A DNA stretch of 64,000 bases from JAFGNB01 sp050304135 (GTDB lineage Bacteria > Fibrobacterota > Chitinivibrionia > Chitinivibrionales > Chitinispirillaceae), in the NCBI GenBank assembly GCA_050304135.1, contig JBNLDC010000035.1:6849-70848 (forward strand), given 5' to 3'. This document shows, in pieces, positions 42,801 through 49,512 of the stretch (position 1 is the stretch's first letter; each line of letters begins with the position of its first letter). The notes beneath the pieces are model-generated. The model saw only the letters and a program-made list of their open reading frames with translations, searched no databases and was not told the origin of the DNA. A program made the translations under genes and the position numbers.

Positions 42801-43351
42801 GTATTGTCACCCCAGACATTATCGAGTTTCCCGGGATCGCAGTTCCAACCACGCCGGGTAAAAAAGTACTTCATTATCTGCTGATAATCTTCGGTCCGCT
42901 GCCGGGTGAAACAGTTTTCTCCCCATCTGGTTTTATCACCATCAAGAAGACATTGTACCGAAACGGCACGTTGTTCCGAGAGCGGATAATTAAAGGCCGC
43001 AGTACCGGACGTATCGGTATGTCCGGCGAGAATACAATGATTCCTGTCGTCAAGCTCAAACTCTTTCAGAATTAGCGCACAGGCACGTAATCCGGTCATC
43101 GCCTCCTGCTGTGCCTGGATAACCAGATCGTCGGTGTCAGTGGCATCATCTTCAGTCCCCTGTTCAGAACTTTTACCTGACGGTGCTTCGGGCATCAATA
43201 CTGCACTATTGAGGTGGAAAAGCACATCTTCCATCTCGGCAATGGTAACACAGGTAGATTCAACAGTACATTCGAGAGTGTGTGAAGTGGCCGCGGAAAA
43301 GAATGAACCAAAATCTTTCAGAGTAATTGTTTTTTTTATACTGTTATTCAT
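39848..43351 (-). CDS. Large OmpA-like protein with HEIGH metallopeptidase-like domain
   Basis: The 1167-aa product lacks a signal peptide. Residues about 45-290 form an OmpA-like domain (LHFxSAVL, ILAGHTDTSGTAAFNYPLSEQRA, RSQENRRVEVYLF). It is interrupted by a peptidoglycan-binding-like segment (MKYFFTRRGWNCDPGKLDNVWGD). Residues 846-850 are HEIGH, in a Met-Ala-His-Glu context typical of zinc metallopeptidases, followed by an acidic DDY. The middle is beta-rich with Cys residues. The closing 200 residues are unrecognised. Signal-less OmpA-fused enzymes occur as cargo of contractile or other secretion systems, but no such genes are in the window. A secreted or injected effector is an inference. 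Confidence 0.7.
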   Translation of the reverse strand: MNNSIKKTITLKDFGSFFSAATSHTLECTVESTCVTIAEMEDVLFHLNSAVLMPEAPSGKSSEQGTEDDATDTDDLVIQAQQEAMTGLRACALILKEFELDDRNHCILAGHTDTSGTAAFNYPLSEQRAVSVQCLLDGDKTRWGENCFTRQRTEDYQQIMKYFFTRRGWNCDPGKLDNVWGDNTSGATERFLLQAVPAEADGLYAQIRSDGQKRWPARAWEIVYDLYSEVIMQTLGTDPAGLQAYRNRVQFVDSLKPLVACGESFPIDDAEKDSYRSQENRRVEVYLFKEANSIMLNCPPDTSRTHTEAECPLRCNNEFITRDYLDPDDLHAVVYHLKFEYYDRIKKEKCPVPGGMRLHAYKEDGTAVPSRQFVVENVYCIVVQFASEAEATANENSIYFTLENQSYWVFTENDTATPVLVEEVSDAVWNSLPAADRDGKVCFSGMTPLQKCHYYDLPHNWNSRNWFARVVADIQEFSRLNQTRTQRSSPITVNLDDIVLVYNNRSQNVSDRNSVHSGAHPHGQPCPLSDRSRVRILHIDPDSNALQIFKTDTTGSLQAQHDSSIIRFSVTASGTTVNYLIYPPGATRAVVFCGELYDVTGKRSVAGDSDFSFDEGHVLGARIAVLNDTDVHHQEQFEYNSATQLVHNFNIGHFDLHYLHGGGFDADHLYSYQIVYWSTFVGKDTAPTVGGTGNRTPATDAEVNEFRSVGMENCMTHWNKKEYQFEDHTGTASIIIKPLFVFEAFEEFSFTPAAPVNFKTDFATILASGEMNTARQNSRGGKPHSITFVTEENKGSWMRSWRSGANSFSVMSCRIRTRQDDPTRFTGFPFNEFGDPGQYGCLAMAHEIGHATGQVDDYTERIPKTGDFGRMPNCAQFGFTAAGQRVRQDNTLLGQRIQSSEGYAVHHDRYTMMIQNGPIRMRHVWRFCHWLNTLGATGNALHPFLNGTLFEVNYPRATMRYFRTVEQQRDPWRYDINAILHAAADRPIGAFLYKVLDETRRTQIAGTDIDFRSILTLRIFYSVTFVNGASNWTNPLRRNWNNSLLNHFLDHSLIYGRFYLTGGGGALDPTIIRVLPGCFINESGGAVANAGNYHYHLRVTRGSNAAISQSGSTLDVGDQRSTRELFNYFFNKPAGDATMAVTDLNFVRDWFRQPTIGNSATYRIETI

Positions 43352-43483
43352 GGAAATCAGCTGAATGGATTAAAATGATCCTAAAGTGCTCATTTATATA
43401 CAGAAGACAGAATACTCCAAAACCACGAAGTTTTACCTCGTCACCCGGTTGGTGATACAAAAATTAAGATGTTGTGTTCATTT

Positions 43484-43698
43484 AATTACTTAGTTCCTGT
43501 TCAGGATAGAACAGTTTCTTCCAGAACGGTCATTGAGAGTTGGGTGAGACTCTCGAACCACTCGAAATGACTCATTTTAACGAGAAACTCGGTCACACTT
43601 CGATCAACTCAGTGCATCGCTTCGAGAGCCCTTCGATGCACTCAGGGACCACCTCAGTGTCCGGAAATGGCCAATCCTGAACAGGAACAAATTACTTA
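43484..43698. mobile_element. MITE-like element with 15-bp terminal repeats and 9-bp duplication
   Basis: GTTCCTGTTCAGGAT at 43493-43507 is perfectly inverted as ATCCTGAACAGGAAC at 43674-43688. The element of about 196 bases is flanked by AATTACTTA on both sides (43484-43492 and 43690-43698), which looks like a target-site duplication with a one-base offset on the right. The inside has no gene and contains TTCGA...CTCAG-type repeats. This is the classic structure of a non-autonomous miniature transposon. A matching end, GTTCCTGTTCA, also occurs at 10531-10541. Confidence 0.75.
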
Positions 43699-43852
43699 TC
43701 TGAATTGGTGTTGATGGTATCCTGAATTCTGTATTCTGGCTGCTGTTTTTCGTATGATACACTACCCTTAAGTACTGCATAATAAAAAACTGCGCCAGCC
43801 TGGTTTTAGAGTGCCGAAAATAAGGGTGCACCAGAAACGTCATCCTTGTACT

Positions 43853-44530
43853 TCACTCAGGAAAATATTTCCCGATCTCATCTGCAAGCTCCACCACAGA
43901 AAGCTGTCCCGGTGCCACCGGCTTCGTGATATACCCGTATGTAAAGAGTGTTCCGAACAGCGGCGAGATAACCCGTGAGATCTTCCCTGTTGGTCCCATG
44001 GCAAATGCAACTATCGGCACATTGCATGAACGGGTGAATTCGAGTAACCGCAGTACATCCTCACGGCTGTTCGCCATTGTTGCGAGTTTTACGATATCCG
44101 CCCCCTGAGCACAGGCGCGCTCAACCATGGAATTGAGCTCTTCTAAAACCGGAGTACCGACAAAATCGTGCTCTGAGACGATAATGACCTTCCCGGTAGC
44201 TGCAGCGGTCACCTCGCCGCTGATCGGCGTCCCCAGTTCAATATCGATACTGTCGACGAGCGGAATGCACACCTTGAAGAGATCAACCCGAATGTTGCGG
44301 GTAAAGTCGTTTTCACGGATGGTACCGATCATCGGCAAACCGATGGAGGACCGTACCGCGGTAAGATAGTCAGCAGTCTTTTCGGCGGTTGTCTGCCAGC
44401 AGTCAATACGCATTTCAAGAAGGTCGGCGCGCGCAACCAGCGGCCCGAGTTTTTCCACCGGGATGACTTCATCAACCACCGCCACAATTCGTGGCATTTT
44501 TCCAAGAGTACTATTTCCAATTGCGAGCAT
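43853..44530 (-). CDS. aroD: 3-dehydroquinate dehydratase, type I
   Basis: AroD dehydrates 3-dehydroquinate to 3-dehydroshikimate through a Schiff base in the shikimate pathway. The 225-aa product has DLLEMRIDCW (EMRID), the catalytic His in IIVSEHDF, the Schiff-base Lys in GADIVKLATMA, and the late VPIVAFAMGPTGKISRV (MG-G-S/R phosphate site). The length is normal. GGGAG six bases before the ATG supports the start. It lies 48 bases downstream of the SPL-like gene, probably in one transcript. Confidence 0.93.
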   Translation of the reverse strand: MLAIGNSTLGKMPRIVAVVDEVIPVEKLGPLVARADLLEMRIDCWQTTAEKTADYLTAVRSSIGLPMIGTIRENDFTRNIRVDLFKVCIPLVDSIDIELGTPISGEVTAAATGKVIIVSEHDFVGTPVLEELNSMVERACAQGADIVKLATMANSREDVLRLLEFTRSCNVPIVAFAMGPTGKISRVISPLFGTLFTYGYITKPVAPGQLSVVELADEIGKYFPE

Positions 44531-44577
44531 TTCAATCTCCCAAGATCTTTTTACAGAAAAATATACAACAGTGCCCC

Positions 44578-45570
44578 TCAGGCAATCCCCAGCAAAGCCT
44601 CAGCCCGCCGGTCCAGATACGCAGGAAGGCCATCCGGTATGCGATCCATTATCCCCGACTCCTCCCACACTTCCGGGCTCTCCATACAGAGATAAATCGG
44701 CGCATTTTTCTGATGCCGGTAAAATGCTTCCTTCATTACCCGGTAGACTTCGACACGCAAGGGCCTGAAATATCGGATTTTACCATCAGTTCCGGTAATC
44801 ATTTCATCGGAAAAAAGCGGCAGATGTTCGTTGAACTGCTTCAGACGGGTTTTAAGCGCCGGATTTGAACGGAAACATCCGAGACTTACCCAGGCTATCT
44901 TCGCAGGATCAGCTACGGAATGGTAAATCATTTCAACTACAGCGGTGTACTCCTTCTCCCAGCCATCATACCGGAAAATGGGATCAAAATGAAAAGCTAT
45001 ATTGAAACCCATTGCAAGGCACTTTGCCGCAGCGTCAAACCGTTCCATGAGAGGTGCGGTCTTCCGCTCCATCAGCTCAATCGCCGTCGGAGTATTAAGC
45101 GAGAAGGCGACAATCACCTTTTCAGGTCTTTGTATCGCTGCGAGTGGTTCAATAACGGTACTCTTTGTTTTGAATTCAACTATCACGTTCGGATAAGGCT
45201 CAAGCAACTCCGCTACCGCAACGGAAACGCCGGTTTCACGCTCAGCATGCAGACTATCGGCGAATTCACCGGTCCCGAACCGCACCACACCATTCCATCG
45301 GGAGAGTTTATCCTGTACCTCACGCCTGAGATCATCAAAATTCTCGTACAGTACCCGGCCTTCCTCCTCAAAGTAGCTCTGCAATACACAGTACCTGCAG
45401 TACATCCCGCAACCGGTCATTGGAGTTATAATCTGATAGCCGCAGCAGAGGTAGCCACCGGTGGTGCCGGGGCACGGTTTCCAGAATTCTCCCCTGTTGA
45501 CTGTTCGCTGCAGTTCCTGACGCTGTGAACCTGCGGAAGAAATCGGGAGCTGTTCATTTTCTTTATTCAT
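44578..45570 (-). CDS. Radical SAM protein of the spore-photoproduct-lyase family
   Basis: The 330-aa product has the radical SAM motif CxxxCxxC as C54, C58 and C61 (TGCGMYCRYC), with the typical SPL-like CVLQSYF, EFKTKS, VIVAFSLN, and FHFDPIFRYDGWE segments. Real spore photoproduct lyase repairs thymine dimers in spores. Here no sporulation gene is seen, so it belongs to the SPL-like family in non-spore-formers, whose role is unclear. I place the start at the ATG at 45570; a longer frame reaches 45624. It probably shares a transcript with aroD. Confidence 0.82.
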   Translation of the reverse strand: MNKENEQLPISSAGSQRQELQRTVNRGEFWKPCPGTTGGYLCCGYQIITPMTGCGMYCRYCVLQSYFEEEGRVLYENFDDLRREVQDKLSRWNGVVRFGTGEFADSLHAERETGVSVAVAELLEPYPNVIVEFKTKSTVIEPLAAIQRPEKVIVAFSLNTPTAIELMERKTAPLMERFDAAAKCLAMGFNIAFHFDPIFRYDGWEKEYTAVVEMIYHSVADPAKIAWVSLGCFRSNPALKTRLKQFNEHLPLFSDEMITGTDGKIRYFRPLRVEVYRVMKEAFYRHQKNAPIYLCMESPEVWEESGIMDRIPDGLPAYLDRRAEALLGIA

Positions 45571-45651
45571 ATACCAAAAATACATCGTCACTTGAGCTTT
45601 CGGATATTTTAACTGCAGGAACATCAGCCCCGACAGGTAACAAAGCCACCT

Positions 45652-45661
45652 CCCCCCCCCC
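45652..45661. repeat. Ten-base C tract
   Basis: A homopolymer of ten C residues lies between the SPL-like gene and the DUF1573 gene, about 140 bases upstream of the latter. A similar C10 tract is at 216-225. Such tracts can slip, but no frame is affected here. Confidence 0.5.
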
Positions 45662-45799
45662 TATCTCCTTGAGTTCGTGAACAATATCATTCGATCGAAA
45701 TCGAAATGAGAGGTGAAGTCTGGTTTTTCAGACTCTATTAGAATTCCGGATACCGCAGAAATTATTTTGTTTTCAAATAGTTCACAGGAGGCTTGTTAC

Positions 45800-46549
45800 A
45801 TGCATTCAATTGCAAAAAAAGTTCTTGCCGTCGGCTACGGAACGCTGCTTGTGGCTTTCTCGCTTCCAGCGGCGCCAAAAATTTCCGTCGACAGTGCCAA
45901 CTTTGATTTCGGCACCATTCTCGAAGGTGAAAAGAAAAGTGTCAAGCACACCTTCATCATCAAAAACAGCGGTGACGACACCCTCAGAATCGAGAAAGTG
46001 AAACCTGGCTGAGGCTGCACCGCGGTCGGGCACGACTCGATCATCCCTCCCGGTCGGGAAGGTAAAGTCACTCAGGAAATCAACATCAGTCATGCGAAAC
46101 CCGGTAAAATCCGGAAATATGTAACCGTTCACTCAAACGCAAAGAATGAGCCGAGCCTGAAGCTCTCTCTCGGAGGTGTAATTCGTTCTGAACTTATGGT
46201 CGATCCGTCGTATATTTCGGTAACACCGGATGAAAATGGCGATATCAAACAGGAACTGTCACTCAGTACCCAGAAAGCGGATCTTTCTGTATCAGAAGTT
46301 CGCTTTGTTGAGAACAGTAAAGGCGGTAATACGGGTACGAACTGGAAAGCGGATCTACCGATGGTGTTTACCTCAAAGCTGACGAAAACAGACAAAAAGA
46401 GTGATGATGATTATATCACCTACAAGCTTGATATTTCATTGAATCTCGCAGAAAACAAGCCTATTTACGGTCAGTTTACCATCGTCACCAACCACCCCAA
46501 GAAAAGAGAACTTACTATTCCAGGCACCATTCTCGCCCGAGCGAAATAA
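45800..46549 (+). CDS. DUF1573-family exported protein, predicted selenoprotein (TGA = Sec71)
   Basis: The gene encodes a 249-aa exported protein if the TGA at 46010-46012 is read as selenocysteine. AGGAGG lies eight bases before ATG 45800, followed by a signal peptide (VLAVGYGTLLVAFSLPAA). The N-part ISVDSANFDFGTILEGEKKS ... HTFIIKNSGDDTLRIEKVKPG is classic DUF1573. In relatives this is followed by CGCT. Here the codons are TGA GGC TGC ACC, i.e. U-G-C-T, and the frame continues for 179 codons with clear DUF1573 sequence (HDSIIPPGREGKV, GGVIRSEL). A hairpin resembling a bacterial SECIS follows the TGA. A terminator at 46563-46594 ends a single-gene unit. A pseudogene or sequencing error is the alternative, but the position makes it unlikely. 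Confidence 0.82.
46010..46037 (+). promoter_or_regulatory. Putative bacterial SECIS after the in-frame TGA
   Basis: After the TGA, GGTCG at 46024-46028 pairs with CGACT at 46033-46037 (five pairs, one G-T) around the loop GGCA. The loop begins with G, 16 bases after the TGA. The E. coli fdhF SECIS has a GGUC loop at a similar distance. The stem is short, so this is supportive rather than proof. Confidence 0.5.
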
Positions 46550-46562
46550 CCTGACACTACAC

Positions 46563-46594
46563 AACCGGTCCGCATGCAAATGCGGACCGGTTTT
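46563..46594 (+). terminator. Rho-independent terminator of the DUF1573 gene
   Basis: AACCGGTCCGCAT and ATGCGGACCGGTT form a 13-bp perfect stem around GCAA, followed by TT. It lies 14 bases after the DUF1573 stop. Confidence 0.9.
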
Positions 46595-46638
46595 CCATCT
46601 CCACTCCCCCGCACACCAGCTGTAACACAAAGTTTTCT

Positions 46639-47577
46639 ATGGAATACAAACATTTATTCGGCCCCGTACGTTCACGAAGGCTGGGCAGGTCGCTGGGAGT
46701 CGATATGATCCCGTTTAAAACCTGCAACTGCAACTGCGTATACTGTGAATGCGGTGGATCACCGACAATTTCACACACACGTGCAGAATATATTCCATCA
46801 GAGGAATTGATCGGAGAACTTGACAGGTATCTGTCCGGCCGGCCGGGAATCGACTATATCACCTTTGCCGGAAGCGGAGAGCCGACACTCAACAGTGCAC
46901 TCGGTACTGTCCTCAAATTCGTTAAAAACCGCTTTCCGTTGTACCGTACCGCACTGCTCACCAACGGCATCCTGTTCCATCTTGCAGAGGTCCGTGAGGA
47001 AGCGCTCCCATTTGATCTGATCTGCCCGTCTCTCGACGGAGTTACTCCGGAGGTATTCAACCGGATAAATCGTCCTTATCCAGGTCTTGATCTGCCAAAA
47101 ATTCTCGACGGACTTACAGAATTTTCCCGAAGTTTTAAGGGACAGCTATGGATTGAAGTATTTATCGTTCCGGGAATCAACGATACCCGGGAAGAGCTGA
47201 AACTGTTCCGGGAGGTTCTTACCGCCATACAGCCGACTCGCGTTCAGCTCAACAGTCTTGATCGTCCGGGGGCATGTGACTGGGTAACGCCGGCGGATTT
47301 TAAGACACTCAGTGCCATCGCACAATTTTTACAACCGCTTCCGGTGGAGATAATCGCACGGAGTTCCGCTGCTGCTCAACAACCGTTTTCCCATCCGGAA
47401 AACCTTGACGGAACAATCCTTCACCAACTCAAGCGTCGCCCGGCCACCGTGGAAGAGATCGCCGTCATGTGCAGCGCTACAATTAACGACATACGACCTA
47501 TAATTGGGCGTTTAACCGAAGATGGCAGACTTTCAGAAACGAAAGTAAACGGACGGAACTTTTACCGGGTAGCCTGA
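46639..47577 (+). CDS. Radical SAM protein with C-terminal winged-helix-like region
   Basis: The 312-aa product opens LFGPVRSRRLGRSLGVDMIP and has a CxxxCxxC cluster at C29, C33 and C36 (TCNCNCVYC). GSGEPTLN (the GGE-type motif) and RVQLNSLDRPG follow. This matches the family of radical SAM proteins of unknown function related to the wybutosine/TYW1 and YfkA type. The last 65 residues (TILHQLKRRPATVEEIAVMC..., IIGRLTEDGRLSE) look like a winged helix. It lies downstream of the DUF1573 terminator, so it has its own promoter. The reaction is unknown. Confidence 0.82.
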   Translation: MEYKHLFGPVRSRRLGRSLGVDMIPFKTCNCNCVYCECGGSPTISHTRAEYIPSEELIGELDRYLSGRPGIDYITFAGSGEPTLNSALGTVLKFVKNRFPLYRTALLTNGILFHLAEVREEALPFDLICPSLDGVTPEVFNRINRPYPGLDLPKILDGLTEFSRSFKGQLWIEVFIVPGINDTREELKLFREVLTAIQPTRVQLNSLDRPGACDWVTPADFKTLSAIAQFLQPLPVEIIARSSAAAQQPFSHPENLDGTILHQLKRRPATVEEIAVMCSATINDIRPIIGRLTEDGRLSETKVNGRNFYRVA

Positions 47578-47669
47578 GCCTGTTCCGGGTGTACCGGTGT
47601 AATTTCGGTAATCAGGCAAAGAGGCTTCCGCCCGTCTTTCTCCCGACAGCACATTTGGTAGTGGGGTAG

Positions 47670-49382
47670 TTATTCCGTCCGACGGATTTCTACGCGCTGG
47701 TTTTTAGCTCTTCCTTCATCGGTCGAATTGTCGGCAATGGGAAACTCACTCCCGAGCCCGAGAGCATTTATTCTACCACCACGGATTCCTTTTGACACCA
47801 GATACAGTTTTATCTCTTCCGCCCGTTTTTTCGACAGCGTAGCATTAACTGCAGCAGATCCCCGATTGTCGGTATGAACCTGAATCTCAATAGCTGATTT
47901 CGGATTATCGATCATCGCCTTCGCAACATCATCGAGAGCTTCCCGGCCGTTGACGATCTTGGATTTCCCCGATGCAAAGGTAACGGCAGAGAGTACCGTA
48001 CGCACAAAGGGAAGGCCACCTTCGGGGCATCCACGGTTATTCTCTATTCCCGCCTCATTCGGACAGGCATCAATCGTATCGGGAACCTGATCTCCATCGT
48101 TATCATAATCCGGGCAACCATCGGCGTCCTCAAAACGATCCCTGTCCTCAGGATTGTCAGGGCACCCATCCTTTTCATCAACTATTTGATCCCCGTCATT
48201 ATCGTAATCGGGGCATCCATCTTCGTTCTGAAATGCATCACGGTCTTCCGGCGTATCAGGACATTGGTCAAGAGAATCCGGAACACTGTCGCGATCTCGG
48301 TCTCCTGTTGCTACCTCTCGGGAGTTATCGACATATATAATTTGACGGTTCCCCTTATTTACGATACGTTTCCGGGGAATTTTACCCTCATATATCAACG
48401 AAATCGCTGCGCCATACTGAGGAATTGATTTGGAAGCGTAAATATACTCCCCTTGAAAACGATGCATTCTTGACTTCATCACACCACTCGAAAGTCCGAA
48501 TTCTCCGGCCAGAAGCACGCAAAGCCCTGCCGGAAGATCAACACAGATAGATGGACTGCAGCGCAATGGATCTGCGGCGAATGCCTCCAGTATATACCTT
48601 TCCGGAAAAAACGGTCGCAGTTGACCGGTGATTTCGGCACCGATCTGAAGTATCCGTACCGGTCGAACAGTTACTCCAAAGCTACCATCAACCGTGAAAG
48701 CCTCTTTGACCCCCGTGGTTATGCACCCGACGTTCAGGTGAATCACCACCGGAAGAAGTTCGGCAATTCTCTGCAGATTGAACGATGTCAGCAGGGTCGG
48801 GTGAAAATAGACCCGGTTGTTCAGCATTGCCACATTATTTTTCCCCGGATTTGCCGGATCCGGATACAGATAGTAGACATCGCGCGGAAAAAATGTGCGT
48901 TCAACCGTCCCCGTCGGAAGAACAAGTTCAGCTTCAACACCGGCCTGAAGAGGTATATCCTTCTTCTGCAAAGGAACGAAGACACCGGTTAAGGCAAGGT
49001 CACCGATCGCATTACCGGTTGTCCCCCACCCGGTTATATCGGCATACCACGGCAGCGACAGTGCAATATCCACCATCCGGTGCATTCCGTACCGGCAGTT
49101 GATCTCAGCGGTGATCATTTGTGTCCAGTCGATCGGCAGGGAAGCATTTCTGAAATTCCGGATATTTTCCGACCCGTCAATTCCCAGCACCAGTGCATTG
49201 TCGATTCCGTAGGCACCTGTTGCCTGAACGCGGAATGATCGTGGCCCCAGTGTTGCGGCAGGTGCGGCATGCACCATCGGAGCTCCCACCGATACGATAT
49301 CGATGGAATCGCTTTCCGCAAAGAGCGAAAGTGCTGCGGTAACCAGTATGACAGGAATTGCTGACTTTTTATTCGAGATCAT
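47670..49382 (-). CDS. OmpA-family outer-membrane protein with TSP3 repeats
   Basis: The 570-aa product has a signal peptide (AIPVILVTAALSLFAES) and an N-terminal beta-barrel-like domain (to about 350). Calcium-binding thrombospondin type 3 repeats follow (DRDSVPDSLDQCPDTPEDRD, DGCPDYDNDGDQIVDEKDGC, DACPNEAG). The C-terminal OmpA domain (about 450-570) has FASGKSKI, IEIQVHTDNRGSAAVNATLSKKRAEEI and RINALGLGSEFPIADN ... KNQRVEI. It anchors the outer membrane to peptidoglycan. It sits next to the giant repeat protein on the same strand and could help present it, but that is speculation. Confidence 0.9.
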   Translation of the reverse strand: MISNKKSAIPVILVTAALSLFAESDSIDIVSVGAPMVHAAPAATLGPRSFRVQATGAYGIDNALVLGIDGSENIRNFRNASLPIDWTQMITAEINCRYGMHRMVDIALSLPWYADITGWGTTGNAIGDLALTGVFVPLQKKDIPLQAGVEAELVLPTGTVERTFFPRDVYYLYPDPANPGKNNVAMLNNRVYFHPTLLTSFNLQRIAELLPVVIHLNVGCITTGVKEAFTVDGSFGVTVRPVRILQIGAEITGQLRPFFPERYILEAFAADPLRCSPSICVDLPAGLCVLLAGEFGLSSGVMKSRMHRFQGEYIYASKSIPQYGAAISLIYEGKIPRKRIVNKGNRQIIYVDNSREVATGDRDRDSVPDSLDQCPDTPEDRDAFQNEDGCPDYDNDGDQIVDEKDGCPDNPEDRDRFEDADGCPDYDNDGDQVPDTIDACPNEAGIENNRGCPEGGLPFVRTVLSAVTFASGKSKIVNGREALDDVAKAMIDNPKSAIEIQVHTDNRGSAAVNATLSKKRAEEIKLYLVSKGIRGGRINALGLGSEFPIADNSTDEGRAKNQRVEIRRTE

Positions 49383-49512
49383 TCGGATCGAATCCCTTCA
49401 TCTCCGTTTTCATAATTTATCTAATCGATTCATTTTCATCCGGACCAATTTACAGTTGTCGGCGATTGCGGTTCATAGTTGAACGATTCCACCCCAGGTA
49501 TTCATCGACGGG

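Noticed and set aside
46196..46549. Separate gene downstream of the TGA in the DUF1573 frame
   Set aside because: It has no ribosome site or signal peptide and is the in-frame continuation of the same domain; one gene with a recoded TGA explains it better.
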